Assembly (NCBI GenBank): GCA_947646015.1
Contig: CANSEY010000019.1
Span: forward strand, 18,908 to 82,907
Direction of reading: 5' to 3'
DNA: 64,000 bases
Origin: an uncultured Bacteroides sp.
GTDB lineage: Bacteria; Bacteroidota; Bacteroidia; Bacteroidales; Bacteroidaceae
Below, piece by piece: positions 28,422-38,390 of this stretch. The notes under the pieces were generated by a model, which saw only the letters and a list, made by a program, of their open reading frames with translations, ran no database searches and was not told the DNA's origin. Positions within the stretch are counted from its first letter, which is position 1; every line of letters begins with the position of its first letter. Made by a program: the position numbers and the translations under genes.

Positions 28422-29435
28422 ATGCTTGATCGTAGGAAATTAAGATATACATATTTAAGACTATCCAAGAGAATTAAGGATTTCCTGCTTAGTGATAAAA
28501 GCAGGGAGTTCTTAATTTTTTTATTTTTTTTCCTGATAGCCGGTGGATTCTGGTTGATTCAGACTCTTAATAATGACTATGAAGCGGAATTCTCTATCCC
28601 GGTGAGGATGAAGGATGTCCCTAATAATATTGTGCTCACTTCGGAACCTCCTTCCGAACTTCGCGTCCGGGTAAAAGATAAAGGAACAGTGCTTCTCAAT
28701 TATATGTTGGGGAAGAGTTTCTTTCCGGTAAATCTGAGTTTCCCTGACTATAAAGGGCAAAATAATCACGTGAAAATCTTTGCCTCTGAGTTTGAAAAGA
28801 AGATACTCAGTCAATTGAATGCTTCTTCTAAGATACTTTCAATAAAACCTGATACGTTAGATTATATCTATTCGACAGGCAAGTCCAAATTAGTACCCGT
28901 TCATTTTCAAGGAAAAGTGACTGCAGGGCTTCAATATTATGTTTCTGATACCATTTGCAGTCCGGATTCCGTATTGGTATATGCTCCGGCCGGAATTTTG
29001 GATACTATAACAACCGCTTATACTCAAGAGGTAAATCTTGAAAATATATCGGATACGATTCGGCAACGGGTTGCCTTGGATAATAAAAAAGGAGTGAAGT
29101 TTGTTCCCGCCTCGGTTGAACTGACTTTCCCTGTTGATATTTATACTGAGAAAACCGTGGAGGTGCCGTTGCGTGGGATTAACTTCCCGGCAGATAAAGT
29201 GCTCCGTGCTTTTCCATCGAAGGTTCAAATTACTTTTCAAGTGGGTTTAAAGCGTTTTCGTAGCATTAAAGCCAGTGATTTTGTGATTAATGTTTCTTAT
29301 GAGGAACTGCTAAAATTAGGATCGGATAAATATACGGTGAAGTTGAAGTCGGCTCCCCGTGGAATCAATCAAATCCGTATTGTACCCGAGCAAGTTGATT
29401 TTCTGATAGAACAAGTTTCTTCCGATGGCTATTAA
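28422..29435 (+). CDS. YbbR-like domain protein
   Basis: 337 residues. A membrane helix at about 28-46 ([18 protein letters not shown]), then extracytoplasmic YbbR-type beta repeats (for example [40 protein letters not shown] read in part). In Firmicutes YbbR/CdaR regulates a diadenylate cyclase; in Bacteroidota the partner is uncertain. Its last 11 bases overlap the coaE start, so the two are co-translated. Confidence 0.85.
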   Translation: MLDRRKLRYTYLRLSKRIKDFLLSDKSREFLIFLFFFLIAGGFWLIQTLNNDYEAEFSIPVRMKDVPNNIVLTSEPPSELRVRVKDKGTVLLNYMLGKSFFPVNLSFPDYKGQNNHVKIFASEFEKKILSQLNASSKILSIKPDTLDYIYSTGKSKLVPVHFQGKVTAGLQYYVSDTICSPDSVLVYAPAGILDTITTAYTQEVNLENISDTIRQRVALDNKKGVKFVPASVELTFPVDIYTEKTVEVPLRGINFPADKVLRAFPSKVQITFQVGLKRFRSIKASDFVINVSYEELLKLGSDKYTVKLKSAPRGINQIRIVPEQVDFLIEQVSSDGY

Positions 29436-30039
29436 AATAGGTATTACCGGCGGTATCGGTAGTGGAAAAAGTATAGTTTCCAGATTGCTGGAGATTATGG
29501 GAATCCCCGTTTATATTTCCGATATTGAGGCGAAGCGTATCACTCATACGAATGACGTGATACGTCGGGAACTTTGCGCCTTGGTCGGACAGGATGTTTT
29601 CCTGAATGGAAAATTGAATCGTCCTTTATTAGCATCTTATACATTTGGAAGCCCCGAACATGCGAAAAAAGTGAATGCTGTCATTCATCCGCAGGTGAAA
29701 GAAGACTTCAGGCGATGGGTGAAAGGGAAAGGTGATATAGCTATGGTTGGTATGGAATCTGCCATCCTTCTGGAAGCAGGCTTTAAGCAGGAAGTAGACT
29801 TTGTAGTAATGGTATATGCACCGTTGGAGGTGAGAGTGGAACGAGCAATTAGGCGTGACCATTCTTCAAGGGAATTGATAATGAAACGTATCGAAGCGCA
29901 AATGAGCGATGAGGTAAAGCGGAGTCATGCTGATTTTGTAATCGTGAATGACGATGAAACCCCTTTAATTCCGCAGGTTTTGAAGTTTATTTCTTTGCTA
30001 TCTAAAAATAATCATTACCTTTGCTCCGCAAAAAAATAA
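29425..30039 (+). CDS. coaE: Dephospho-CoA kinase
   Basis: 204 residues. P-loop [18 protein letters not shown] at the N-terminus, catalytic Asp in [18 protein letters not shown], and the lid region [20 protein letters not shown] (read in part), ending in VIVNDDE. It phosphorylates dephospho-CoA to CoA. Starts inside the end of the YbbR gene. The C-terminal 20 residues contain the promoter of the next gene. Confidence 0.96.
   Translation: MAIKIGITGGIGSGKSIVSRLLEIMGIPVYISDIEAKRITHTNDVIRRELCALVGQDVFLNGKLNRPLLASYTFGSPEHAKKVNAVIHPQVKEDFRRWVKGKGDIAMVGMESAILLEAGFKQEVDFVVMVYAPLEVRVERAIRRDHSSRELIMKRIEAQMSDEVKRSHADFVIVNDDETPLIPQVLKFISLLSKNNHYLCSAKK
30016..30023 (+). promoter_or_regulatory. -7 box of the DUF5606 gene, inside coaE
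   Basis: TACCTTTG, matching TAnnTTTG, within the last codons of coaE and 40 bases before the DUF5606 ATG. Confidence 0.55.
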
Positions 30040-30063
30040 TTAATAAATAAAAGAATATATACT

Positions 30064-30498
30064 ATGTTGAAGACTATCCTGTCTATCTCCGGTAAACCGG
30101 GATTGTACAAACTAATTTCGCAAGGAAAAAATATGTTGATTGTTGAATCAATCAGTGCAGATAAAAAACGTTTCCCCGCTTATGGTAATGAGAAAATTAT
30201 CTCTTTGGCAGATATAGCAATGTATACAGATGATGCTGAAGTACCTTTGTATGATGTGCTGGAAGCTATGAAGAAAAAAGAAAATACTGCAGTCACCTCC
30301 ATTGACCCTAAAAAAGCTACTCCGGAGCAGTTACGCGAGTATTTAGGGGAGGTATTGCCTAACTTTGATCGTGAAAGAGTATACGTTGCGGATATTAAGA
30401 AATTGATTTCCTGGTATAACATCTTAATTTCGAATGGAATTACAGAATTTAAATCAGAGCCGGAAGCTGAAGAAGAGGTTGCGACTGATGAAAAATAA
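30064..30498 (+). CDS. DUF5606 family protein
   Basis: 144 residues. N-terminal SGKPGLYKLISQGKNMLIVES followed by LADIAMYTDDAEVPLYDVLEAM (read in part), a typical DUF5606 pattern of Bacteroidota: a small beta fold (about 1-60), a helix, and a second helical part (about 90-125: ERVYVADIKKLISWYNILI). The C-terminus is acidic. Cytosolic, function unknown; conserved next to coaE. A terminator follows. Confidence 0.78.
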   Translation: MLKTILSISGKPGLYKLISQGKNMLIVESISADKKRFPAYGNEKIISLADIAMYTDDAEVPLYDVLEAMKKKENTAVTSIDPKKATPEQLREYLGEVLPNFDRERVYVADIKKLISWYNILISNGITEFKSEPEAEEEVATDEK

Positions 30499-30539
30499 GT
30501 CATGAAACATTGATGGCTTAGATGTATAAATGTAATAAG

Positions 30540-30576
30540 GAAAGCGTGACAATGTTGCAAGTTGTCACGCTTTTTT
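30540..30576 (+). terminator. Terminator after the DUF5606 gene
   Basis: AAAGCGTGACA (30541-30551) pairs with TGTCACGCTTT (30563-30573) and leads into T6. Confidence 0.85.
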
Positions 30577-30687
30577 GTGTTTTTATATGTCTGCGTAATT
30601 AAAGGATCCCCTTTAGTGTTCTTTAAGCAATCTTATGTTTGCATGAATATTTTATTGTTTATATAGTAAATAAACATAGTTTTTCTC

Positions 30688-30695
30688 TATCTTTG
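30688..30695 (+). promoter_or_regulatory. -7 box in front of the small 82-residue gene
   Basis: TATCTTTG, matching TAnnTTTG, 24 bases before the ATG at 30720. It supports that the small reading frame is a gene. Confidence 0.5.
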
Positions 30696-30719
30696 TGACT
30701 GCTAATATACGCACAAAAT

Positions 30720-30968
30720 ATGGATGTAATAACAAATAAAGAGGTAAACGTTTATCTTGATAATGAAAAAGGAACATTGTGCTTAACAGGAATGTTGGTA
30801 GGTACAATGGTATTTTTATATGATTCGCAGGGGGAGTTGAAAGAGAAACATAGATTTGCCTTGCCTTCACTCACTTTGGAGATATCCAGAAAAGGTACTT
30901 ATGTCTTAGTCATGAGCCATCCTAATTGTCAGCCGGAAGTAAGAAGAATTATATATTCAGGAATATAA
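30720..30968 (+). CDS. Small protein of unknown function (82 residues)
   Basis: A frame with ATG at 30720, a TAnnTTTG promoter box in front and a terminator region behind. The sequence (TGMLVGTMVFLYDSQGEL, then LEISRKGTYVLVM) looks like a few beta strands of a sandwich fold. It resembles the short C-terminal sorting-domain-like beta sheets of Bacteroidota (GxYxLxV pattern), but it has no signal peptide and is too short to be sure. No family is recognised. Confidence 0.55.
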   Translation: MDVITNKEVNVYLDNEKGTLCLTGMLVGTMVFLYDSQGELKEKHRFALPSLTLEISRKGTYVLVMSHPNCQPEVRRIIYSGI

Positions 30969-31002
30969 AAAGCCGATATGCTCACTTGAGAACATACCGG
31001 CT
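30966..31002 (-). terminator. Terminator of clpB
   Basis: On the minus strand AGCCGGTATG... pairs with CATATCGGCT (plus-strand arms 30971-30980 and 30993-31002), with a T-rich end. It also lies behind the small plus-strand gene. Confidence 0.65.
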
Positions 31003-31026
31003 ATCCTTATAACAACTAACTATAAT

Positions 31027-33615
31027 TTAGTTTCTGAACACTAATCCGTCTCCGTTTGAGTCAACAATGATTGCTTTGCTTCTGTCGACTTCCTGAGACA
31101 ATAACTTTTTCGACAGATCGTTCAGTAAATAACGCTGGATAGCTCTTTTTACTGGACGGGCTCCAAATTCAGGATCATATCCTACTTGGGATAAGAAACT
31201 TAAAGCAGCATCTGTCATTTCCAGTTCAACTCCGTTTTCTGCAAGCATCTTTTGTACACCTTTGATTTGTAAGAGTACAATTTGCCTGATTTCAGTTTCC
31301 GTCAGCGGCAGGAACATGATTGTTTCGTCAATACGATTTAGGAATTCCGGACGAATGGTTTTCTTTAGCATATTCATCACTTCCTTCTTCGTTTCTTCGA
31401 TAACTTCTTCCTTGTTCGAACCGCTCAGTTTCTCCATCTGACTTTGTATATAAGAACTTCCCATATTTGAAGTCATGATGATGATGGTGTTTTTGAAGTT
31501 GACTACTCTTCCTTTGTTGTCAGTGAGTCGTCCGTCATCCAGTACTTGCAACAGGATATTGAAAACATCCGGATGCGCTTTTTCTATTTCGTCAAACAAA
31601 ACAACTGAGTAAGGTTTCCGGCGAATGGCTTCTGTCAGCTGGCCACCTTCATCGTATCCAACGTATCCCGGAGGTGCTCCGACCAAACGAGAAACACTAT
31701 GCTTTTCTTGATACTCGCTCATATCTATACGCGTCATCATCGATTCATCGTCAAAGAGGAATTCCGCCAATGCCTTTGCCAGTTCAGTTTTACCGACACC
31801 GGTCGTTCCAAGGAAAATAAAAGAACCGATCGGGCGTTTGGGATCCTGTAATCCGGCACGGCTACGACGTACGGCATCTGCAACCGCTTCAATTGCTTCG
31901 TCCTGTCCAATCACTCGTTGATGGAGTTCGTCTTCCAGATGCAATAATTTATCTTTCTCACTTTGCATCATCTTGCTGACAGGGATGCCCGTCCAGCGTG
32001 AAACAACGTCAGCGATGTCTTCAGCATCCACTTCTTCTTTGATCATGGCTTTATCGCCTTGCATACCACGAAGTTTCTCCTGCGTATCTTCTATCTCTTT
32101 GTCCAAAGCCTGAAGCTTTCCGTAACGGATTTCGGCGACTTTTCCATAGTCTCCTTCACGTTCTGCTTTCTCTGCTTCGAACTTCAGATTCTCGATTTCC
32201 ACTTTGTTTTGCTGGATTTTATCCATCAGCGTTTTTTCACTTTGCCATTTAGCTTTGAAAGACTTCTCAACTTCTTTTAGTTCGGCCAGTTCTTTGCCGA
32301 TAATTTCCAGTTTCGGCTTATCATTTTCACGCTTAATGGCTTCACGTTCGATTTCTAACTGTTTGATCTTACGTGAGATTTCATCCAACTCTTCCGGAAC
32401 AGAATCTACTTCCATACGTAGTTTGGCTGCTGCTTCATCCATCAGGTCGATTGCTTTGTCCGGCAAGAAACGGTCAGTGATGTAACGGCTGCTCAGTTCT
32501 ACAGCTGCTATGATGGCATCGTCTTTGATACGTACATGATGATGGTTCTCGTAGCGTTCTTTCAATCCACGAAGGATGGAAATGGTACTCAGAGTATCCG
32601 GTTCATCTACCTGTACAATTTGGAAACGACGTTCCAATGCTTTGTCTTTTTCGAAATACTTCTGATATTCATCGAGAGTGGTTGCACCGATCGAACGTAG
32701 TTCTCCACGTGCCAATGCCGGTTTCAGAATATTTGCAGCATCCATTGCTCCTTCGCCTTTGCCGGCGCCTACCAGTGTATGAATCTCATCAATAAACAAG
32801 ATTATATCACCTTCTGATTTCTTAACCTCATTGACAACAGATTTTAGTCGTTCTTCGAATTCTCCTTTATATTTTGCTCCTGCAACCAATGCTCCCATAT
32901 CGAGAGAGTAGACCTGTTTGTTTTTCAGGTTTTCGGGTACGTCTCCCCGGAGGATACGATGCGCCAATCCTTCTACGATAGCTGTCTTACCTGTACCCGG
33001 TTCACCAATCAGAATCGGATTGTTCTTAGTTCTACGGCTTAATATTTGCAGTACCCGTCGGATTTCCTCGTCACGTCCGATTACAGGATCCAGCTTGCCG
33101 CTACGGGCGGCTTCGTTCAGATTGATAGCGTATTTCTCCAATGACTGATAGTTGTCTTCACTGGATTGAGAAGTAACTTTTTCTCCTTTTCTGAGTTCAT
33201 TGATAGCGTTACGCAATTCTTTTTCCGTCATTCCGGCATCTTTCAAGATGGTGGATACGGTACTTTTCACAGTTAGCAAAGCCAGCAGAATATGTTCCAA
33301 TGAAACAAATTCATCTCCCATTTCTTTAGAATACTGGGTTGCCTTCTGCAATACTTCATTAGATTCTCTACTTAGGTAAGGTTCTCCTCCGGATACTTTA
33401 GGCAAAGAATCGATCTGTTTGTCAACGACTAGGGCTACCTGTTGCCCGTTCATTCCTAATTTTTGGAAGATGAAGTTAGTCACATTTTCGCCTACCTTCA
33501 TTACTCCATGTAGGATATGAGCAGGTTCAATCGCCTGTTGTCCCCGACTTTGTACGAGATTTACGGCCTCCTGTACCGCTTCTTGAGATTTGATGGTAAA
33601 ATTGTTAAAGTTCAT
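31027..33615 (-). CDS. clpB: ATP-dependent chaperone ClpB
   Basis: 862 residues, the normal length. Clp N domain (1-145), AAA+ ring 1 with Walker [14 protein letters not shown] and Walker [11 protein letters not shown], a coiled-coil middle domain (about 410-525), AAA+ ring 2 with [13 protein letters not shown] and [11 protein letters not shown], and a C-terminal D2 small domain. It threads protein aggregates through its hexamer together with DnaK. A Shine-Dalgarno-like AAGGAGA precedes the ATG. The upstream region carries a sigma-54-like promoter sequence similar to that of dnaK in the same window, so the two partner chaperones may share control. Confidence 0.98.
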   Translation of the reverse strand: MNFNNFTIKSQEAVQEAVNLVQSRGQQAIEPAHILHGVMKVGENVTNFIFQKLGMNGQQVALVVDKQIDSLPKVSGGEPYLSRESNEVLQKATQYSKEMGDEFVSLEHILLALLTVKSTVSTILKDAGMTEKELRNAINELRKGEKVTSQSSEDNYQSLEKYAINLNEAARSGKLDPVIGRDEEIRRVLQILSRRTKNNPILIGEPGTGKTAIVEGLAHRILRGDVPENLKNKQVYSLDMGALVAGAKYKGEFEERLKSVVNEVKKSEGDIILFIDEIHTLVGAGKGEGAMDAANILKPALARGELRSIGATTLDEYQKYFEKDKALERRFQIVQVDEPDTLSTISILRGLKERYENHHHVRIKDDAIIAAVELSSRYITDRFLPDKAIDLMDEAAAKLRMEVDSVPEELDEISRKIKQLEIEREAIKRENDKPKLEIIGKELAELKEVEKSFKAKWQSEKTLMDKIQQNKVEIENLKFEAEKAEREGDYGKVAEIRYGKLQALDKEIEDTQEKLRGMQGDKAMIKEEVDAEDIADVVSRWTGIPVSKMMQSEKDKLLHLEDELHQRVIGQDEAIEAVADAVRRSRAGLQDPKRPIGSFIFLGTTGVGKTELAKALAEFLFDDESMMTRIDMSEYQEKHSVSRLVGAPPGYVGYDEGGQLTEAIRRKPYSVVLFDEIEKAHPDVFNILLQVLDDGRLTDNKGRVVNFKNTIIIMTSNMGSSYIQSQMEKLSGSNKEEVIEETKKEVMNMLKKTIRPEFLNRIDETIMFLPLTETEIRQIVLLQIKGVQKMLAENGVELEMTDAALSFLSQVGYDPEFGARPVKRAIQRYLLNDLSKKLLSQEVDRSKAIIVDSNGDGLVFRN

Positions 33616-33665
33616 ATGGTTGTTCTCCTTTCTTTTTTCATGATTTTAATAACACTTGAAAGGGC

Positions 33666-33680
33666 TCAAAAGATTTGCCA
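33666..33680 (-). promoter_or_regulatory. Sigma-54-like (-24/-12) promoter of clpB
   Basis: Minus strand TGGCAAATCTTTTGA fits TGGCACRNNNNTTGCW: the GG pair and the -12 G are 12 bases apart, with two differences (C to A in the -24 box and C to A after TTG). It lies about 50 bases before the ATG. A TTTTGTCATA stretch stands just upstream, similar to the dnaK upstream half-sites. Confidence 0.45.
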
Positions 33681-33838
33681 AGTAGAAAAATATGACAAAA
33701 TAGCATGATAATAAGAGAGTTAGAAGACAAAATGACGTTTTTCATCTGAATGATACTGACGAATTTGCCGCGAAATGAAGTGAATAAATAAAAGTATTGT
33801 AGTATCTTTATCCGCTGTAATCATATTATAAATAAGGT

Positions 33839-34423
33839 ATGAATGATAAACCTCAAATAAAACTGTCTGAAACAGTAGTGTTGATTGATGCTGCTTTCTT
33901 GAATTTTGTAATTACAGATATGAAAGGTTACTTTGAAGAGACTTTGCGACGTTCTTTACAGGATATCGACCTTTCTATGTTGACCACTTATCTGACTCTG
34001 GATGCCGGAATCACGGAAGGGAAAAATGAAGTACAATTTCTTTTTGTTTACGATGAAGAGTCCGATCAGCTTGTATATTGCCATCCTTCCGATTTGGTGA
34101 AGGAGTTGAATGGAGTCGCTTTTCAGAGTCCTTATGGTGAATATTCATTTGCAAGTGTTCCTTCGGAAGGGATGGTTTCACGCGAAGATTTGTTTTTGGA
34201 TTTATTGTCTATCGTTGCTGATTCGGCTGATGTGAAAAGGATGATTGTCGTTTCTTTCAATGAAGAATATGGAAAGAAAGTATCCGATGCGTTGCATGAA
34301 GTGAAAGGCAAGGAGATTATCCAGTTTCGTATGAATGAGCCTGAAGTGCAGGTAGAGTATAAGTGGGATATGTTGGCATTTCCTGTTATGCAGGCATTAG
34401 GAATCAGAGCTGAAGAACTATAG
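33839..34423 (+). CDS. Uncharacterised Bacteroidales protein
   Basis: 194 residues, no signal peptide or membrane helix. The chain alternates helices and strands (VVLIDAAFLNFVITDMKGYFEE read in part, FLFVYDEESDQLVYCHPSDLVKEL, RMIVVSFNEEYGKKV, ending VEYKWDMLAFPVMQALGI). I believe it belongs to a Bacteroides-only DUF family (possibly DUF6621), but the name is not certain. It precedes a LysR regulator gene by 57 bases on the same strand. No functional motif can be named. Confidence 0.65.
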   Translation: MNDKPQIKLSETVVLIDAAFLNFVITDMKGYFEETLRRSLQDIDLSMLTTYLTLDAGITEGKNEVQFLFVYDEESDQLVYCHPSDLVKELNGVAFQSPYGEYSFASVPSEGMVSREDLFLDLLSIVADSADVKRMIVVSFNEEYGKKVSDALHEVKGKEIIQFRMNEPEVQVEYKWDMLAFPVMQALGIRAEEL

Positions 34424-34480
34424 TCCTTGTGTTTAATTCTTGATTTTGAATTTTAATCCTCAAATAACTCAAATAAAAAG

Positions 34481-35377
34481 GTGTCCGATTTTCGTTTAAA
34501 AGTATTTCAGAGCGTAGCGAAGAATCTGAGTTTTACAAAGGCTTCGCAAGAATTGTTTGTCAGCCAGCCTGCTATCACTAAGCATATTCAGGAATTGGAG
34601 ACTTATTATCAGGCTCGTTTGTTCGAACGTCAGGGGAGTAAAATCTCATTGACTGTTGCCGGTGAATTACTGCTGAAGCATAGCGAAAAGATTTTAGATG
34701 ATTACAAGCGGCTTGAATATGAAATGCATTTGTTGCATAACGAGTATATTGGAGAGTTGAAACTGGGAGCTAGCACGACGATTGCTCAATATGTTCTGCC
34801 CCCTTTATTGGCTCATTTTATTGCGAAGTTTCCACAAGTCAATCTTTCCGTCCTTAATGGAAACTCTCGGGGAGTGGAGGTCGCTTTGCAAGAACACCGG
34901 ATTGAATTGGGATTGGTGGAAGGTATTTTTCGTTTACCTAATCTGAAATATACTTTGTTTTTGCAAGATGAACTTGTTGCGGTAGTGCATGTGAACAGTA
35001 AACTAAATATTCAGGAGGAGATAACACCTGCAGAATTGCCGAATATCCCTTTGGTTTTGCGTGAAAGAGGTTCGGGGACGTTGGATGTATTTGAACGAGC
35101 CCTTTCGCAACACAATCTGAAGCTGTCTTCTTTGAATGTTCTGATGTATCTTGGTGGTACGGAGAGTATCAAGCTCTTTTTGGAACATACTGATTGTATG
35201 GGAATTGTTTCTATCCGGTCGGTGCATAAAGAGCTTGTGGCCGGCACTTTACGGGTAGTTGAGATAAAAGGGATGCCAATGTTGCGCGAATTTAATTTTG
35301 TGCAGCTACAAGGGCAGGAGGGAGGATTATCTCAAGTTTTTATGCGCTTTGCGGGGCATCATAGCAAGAACTTGTAG
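34481..35377 (+). CDS. LysR-family transcriptional regulator
   Basis: 298 residues, starting with GTG at 34481 (MSDFRLKVFQSVAKNLSFTKASQ). The winged helix-turn-helix is at about 1-62 (KASQELFVSQPAITKHIQELE). The effector domain runs from about 90 to 295 (LKLGASTTIAQYVLPPLL, LVLRERGSGT). It is close to the CysB/CbbR-like group. A YeiH-type exporter gene lies 800 bases downstream on the same strand; in many bacteria such exporters have a LysR neighbour (YeiE-YeiH), so this is its probable regulator. Confidence 0.92.
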   Translation: MSDFRLKVFQSVAKNLSFTKASQELFVSQPAITKHIQELETYYQARLFERQGSKISLTVAGELLLKHSEKILDDYKRLEYEMHLLHNEYIGELKLGASTTIAQYVLPPLLAHFIAKFPQVNLSVLNGNSRGVEVALQEHRIELGLVEGIFRLPNLKYTLFLQDELVAVVHVNSKLNIQEEITPAELPNIPLVLRERGSGTLDVFERALSQHNLKLSSLNVLMYLGGTESIKLFLEHTDCMGIVSIRSVHKELVAGTLRVVEIKGMPMLREFNFVQLQGQEGGLSQVFMRFAGHHSKNL

Positions 35378-35654
35378 GTGTTGCTTCTTTTCATGCGAAT
35401 CATATCCCAACTGCAGGGCTACCTCATGATGTGGTGAAACTGTATCTCTTGGCAGAGCAGATAGATTTTCACTATCTACTAAAAAAATAAAAAAAGATTT
35501 AGTCTCTCATCATTTCTCAGTAAAAAGGGATAGTATTTGATCTGCAAGGAAACGAAGGTATAGCCATTGAACGTATCATTTTGCATAAAGCTTCGATGAA
35601 ATAGTAAAAGAGAAAGTTTATAAAAAAGCCATTTAAATTCTCATATTTCTTCTG
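35378..35654 (+). other. Non-coding interval with a short open stretch
   Basis: No supported gene. One frame gives a short readable peptide after the LysR stop (HIPTAGLPHDVVKLYLLAEQ, ending near 35490), without a start or ribosome site. It may be the remains of a lost gene. Confidence 0.4.
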
Positions 35655-35662
35655 TATCTTTG
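35655..35662 (+). promoter_or_regulatory. -7 box of the YccF gene
   Basis: TATCTTTG, matching TAnnTTTG, 37 bases before the ATG at 35699. It rules out the TTG start at 35660. Confidence 0.6.
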
Positions 35663-35698
35663 TATAGTCGAATGTGGAAAATAACTAATACTATATAT

Positions 35699-36073
35699 AT
35701 GGGTTGTTTTATGAACTTATTGTGGTTGCTGCTTGGTGGTATCTTTACTGTAGTGGAGTACCTTATTTCAAGTCTGCTGATGATGTTTACGATCGTAGGT
35801 ATTCCTTTTGGTATACAGACGTTAAAGTTAGCCGGACTTGCTTTATGGCCTTTCGGTAAAGAGGTGAGAAGTGGCAGGCGTTCGAGTGGATGTCTTTATA
35901 TACTGATGAATATTCTGTGGTTATTTTTGGGTGGCATTTGGATTTGTCTGTCACATTTGGCTTTCGGAATTGTTCTGTGTATAACCATTATCGGTATTCC
36001 TTTTGGTTTGCAGCACTTTAAGTTGGCTGCGTTAGCATTATCACCATTTGGAAAGGACATCGTAGGAGCATAA
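35699..36073 (+). CDS. YccF family inner-membrane protein
   Basis: 124 residues from ATG 35699 (MGCFMNLLWLLLGG); 35711 is another possible start. Two repeats of the YccF unit are seen, each with a helix pair and the IGIPFGIQ / IGIPFGLQ motif followed by LAGLALWPFGK / LAALALSPFGK. Such proteins have four membrane helices and no known role. It stands between the LysR gene and the YeiH gene. Confidence 0.88.
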   Translation: MGCFMNLLWLLLGGIFTVVEYLISSLLMMFTIVGIPFGIQTLKLAGLALWPFGKEVRSGRRSSGCLYILMNILWLFLGGIWICLSHLAFGIVLCITIIGIPFGLQHFKLAALALSPFGKDIVGA

Positions 36074-36153
36074 TGTAACAATAAGAGAAGTGGCTATAAC
36101 AAAAAGTTATAATACATAATTAGAAACAATTGGGTTGTCTTGATTGTTTGCCG

Positions 36154-36161
36154 TACCTTTG
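36154..36161 (+). promoter_or_regulatory. -7 box of the YeiH-type exporter gene
   Basis: TACCTTTG, matching TAnnTTTG, 30 bases before the ATG at 36191. Confidence 0.6.
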
Positions 36162-36190
36162 CACCCGCAAAATTATAAAAAGATAAAAAA

Positions 36191-37183
36191 ATGATTTCAA
36201 GCGCTACAAAAACGTTGCAAACCAACAACAAGACAATTTACGTTGCAATACTTTCTACTTTAACTTTTTTCTTATTTTTAGATTATATTCCTGGTTTACA
36301 AGCATGGTCCGCATGGGTGACTCCTCCGGTAGCTTTGTTTCTCGGACTTATTTTCGCATTAACCTGCGGACAGGCACATCCCAAATTTAATAAAAAGACA
36401 TCTAAATATTTGCTGCAATATTCTGTAGTAGGATTGGGATTCGGCATGAATCTTCAGTCGGCTTTGGCATCTGGTAAAGAAGGGATGGAGTTCACTGTTA
36501 TTTCTGTGGTAGGCACGTTGCTCATCGGCTGGTTTATTGGTCGTAAAATCTTCAAGATAGACAGAAATACTTCCTATCTGATTAGTTCGGGAACTGCTAT
36601 CTGTGGTGGTAGTGCTATTGCGGCAGTAGGGCCGGTGCTGAGGGCCAAAGACAGTGAAATGTCTGTGGCATTGGGAACGATCTTTATTCTGAATGCTATT
36701 GCGCTTTTTATCTTCCCGGCTATCGGACATGCTTTGGGTATGACCGAACATCAGTTTGGCACGTGGGCTGCCATTGCTATTCATGATACCAGTTCTGTGG
36801 TGGGAGCAGGTGCTGCTTATGGTGAAGAAGCACTGAAGGTTGCTACAACTATCAAGTTGACCCGTGCTCTTTGGATCATACCAATGGCATTCGCCACTTC
36901 TTTTATATTTAAAAGTAAAGGACAGAAGATAAGTATTCCTTGGTTTATTTTCTTCTTTATTCTGGCTATGATTGCGAATACATATTTACTGAATGGCGTG
37001 CTACAGTTGGGTGCTGCCATCAATGGAATTGCACGCAAGACATTAACTATTACCATGTTTTTTATAGGCGCTTCCCTTTCTTTGGATGTTCTAAGATCTG
37101 TCGGTGTCAAACCTTTGATCCAAGGCGTTTTGTTATGGGTAGTTATTAGTTTAAGTACATTAGCCTATATCTATTTCATATAA
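36191..37183 (+). CDS. YeiH-type putative sulfate exporter
   Basis: 330 residues with about ten membrane helices. Family motifs (PF03601): VVGLGFGMNL, SGTAICGGSAIAAVGPVL, IAIHDTSSVVGAGAAYGEEAL (read in part) and KLTRALWIIP. These proteins are named sulfate exporters by similarity and genetic context with the LysR regulator YeiE; the transported ion in Bacteroides is unproven. It has its own promoter and a strong terminator, with the LysR gene upstream. Confidence 0.9.
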   Translation: MISSATKTLQTNNKTIYVAILSTLTFFLFLDYIPGLQAWSAWVTPPVALFLGLIFALTCGQAHPKFNKKTSKYLLQYSVVGLGFGMNLQSALASGKEGMEFTVISVVGTLLIGWFIGRKIFKIDRNTSYLISSGTAICGGSAIAAVGPVLRAKDSEMSVALGTIFILNAIALFIFPAIGHALGMTEHQFGTWAAIAIHDTSSVVGAGAAYGEEALKVATTIKLTRALWIIPMAFATSFIFKSKGQKISIPWFIFFFILAMIANTYLLNGVLQLGAAINGIARKTLTITMFFIGASLSLDVLRSVGVKPLIQGVLLWVVISLSTLAYIYFI

Positions 37184-37192
37184 AAAGTGAAA

Positions 37193-37246
37193 GAAATGTC
37201 CCCTATCTGAATTCTCACAGTACAAATTCAGATAGGGGACATTTTT
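37193..37246 (+). terminator. Terminator after the YeiH-type gene
   Basis: AATGTCCCCTATCTGAATT (37195-37213) pairs perfectly with AATTCAGATAGGGGACATT (37225-37243), then TTTT. Confidence 0.9.
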
Positions 37247-37262
37247 ATGTTTAAGCTAAAAA

Positions 37263-37296
37263 TAAGCTGTCTCATCCGATGTTTTGAGACAGCTTA
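37263..37296 (-). terminator. Terminator of the recA operon
   Basis: TAAGCTGTCTCA (37263-37274) pairs with TGAGACAGCTTA (37285-37296). It lies 36 bases behind the recA stop codon and is A/T-flanked on both sides. Confidence 0.65.
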
Positions 37297-37331
37297 TATT
37301 ATTTATTCTTAGTTGAATCGGTTGAAACAAC

Positions 37332-38366
37332 TTATTTTTTATTCAAGGCTTCGAAGATCAATCCTTCCAGTTCTTCAGCAAGTTCGGGATTATCTTTGAT
37401 ACATACCTTGGCTGCATCACGTCCTTGACCAAGTTTAGTGTCATTGTAGCTATACCATGAACCGCTCTTTTTGATGATTCCCAGTTCTGCGCCCAAATCG
37501 ATGATTTCTCCGGAGTGAGAAATACCTTCACCAAACATGATATCAAATTCTGCTTTGCGGAAAGGAGGTGCTACTTTGTTCTTCACCACTTTCACCTTAG
37601 TCAGTTTACCAAGAACTTCTTCACCGTCTTTGATTGGCTGGCTACCACGGATATCTATACGTACAGAAGCATAGAACTTCAATGCGTTACCACCTGTCGT
37701 TGTTTCCGGATTACCGAACATGACGCCAATCTTTTCACGGAGCTGGTTGATAAAGATACAAGTCGTACGTGTTTTGCTGACTGTACCGGTCAATTTACGC
37801 AAAGCCTGTGACATCAGACGTGCCTGCAAACCTACCTTATTGTCACCCATGTCGCCTTCAATTTCTGCTTTCGGAGTTAATGCTGCTACGGAGTCAATAA
37901 CAATAATATCGATAGCGGAAGAACGGATTAACTGTTCGGCTATTTCCAAGGCCTGCTCTCCATTGTCCGGTTGAGAAATCCAGAGATTGTCTACATCCAC
38001 GCCTAATTTCGCTGCATAAAAACGGTCGAAGGCATGTTCGGCATCAATAAAAGCGGCGATACCACCGGCTTTTTGTGCTTCGGCAATGGCGTGAATAGCC
38101 AGAGTCGTTTTACCGGAAGATTCCGGACCATAGATTTCGATGATTCTTCCCCTAGGATATCCTCCTACGCCAAGTGCCACGTTTAAAGCAATGGAGCCGG
38201 TAGGAATCACTTCCACTTGTTCAACACTATCATCACCCATTTTCATGATAGAACCTTTACCGAAGTTCTTTTCTATCTTTTCCATGGTAGCCTGTAAGGC
38301 TTTCAGTTTTTCGCTTGATGCCATTTTATTATCTGTTTCAAAATTAAGTTCGTCTTTCTTTGCCAT
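37332..38366 (-). CDS. recA: Recombinase RecA
   Basis: 344 residues, normal length. Walker [15 protein letters not shown], catalytic Glu in IDAEHAFD, Walker [12 protein letters not shown], loop L1 [20 protein letters not shown] (in part), loop L2 [19 protein letters not shown] (in part). It has an N-terminal helix and a normal C-terminus. It forms the strand-exchange filament and triggers the SOS response. It is the last gene of a minus-strand run with bcp (24 bases upstream) and the carboxynorspermidine dehydrogenase gene. Confidence 0.99.
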   Translation of the reverse strand: MAKKDELNFETDNKMASSEKLKALQATMEKIEKNFGKGSIMKMGDDSVEQVEVIPTGSIALNVALGVGGYPRGRIIEIYGPESSGKTTLAIHAIAEAQKAGGIAAFIDAEHAFDRFYAAKLGVDVDNLWISQPDNGEQALEIAEQLIRSSAIDIIVIDSVAALTPKAEIEGDMGDNKVGLQARLMSQALRKLTGTVSKTRTTCIFINQLREKIGVMFGNPETTTGGNALKFYASVRIDIRGSQPIKDGEEVLGKLTKVKVVKNKVAPPFRKAEFDIMFGEGISHSGEIIDLGAELGIIKKSGSWYSYNDTKLGQGRDAAKVCIKDNPELAEELEGLIFEALNKK

Positions 38367-38390
38367 ACCTTATTCTTATAATTAATGGAT

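Noticed and set aside
35378-35500. Possible gene fragment after the LysR gene (HIPTAGLPHDVVKLYLLAEQ)
   Set aside because: There is no start codon with a ribosome site, and the frame ends after about 40 codons; kept only as a possible remnant.
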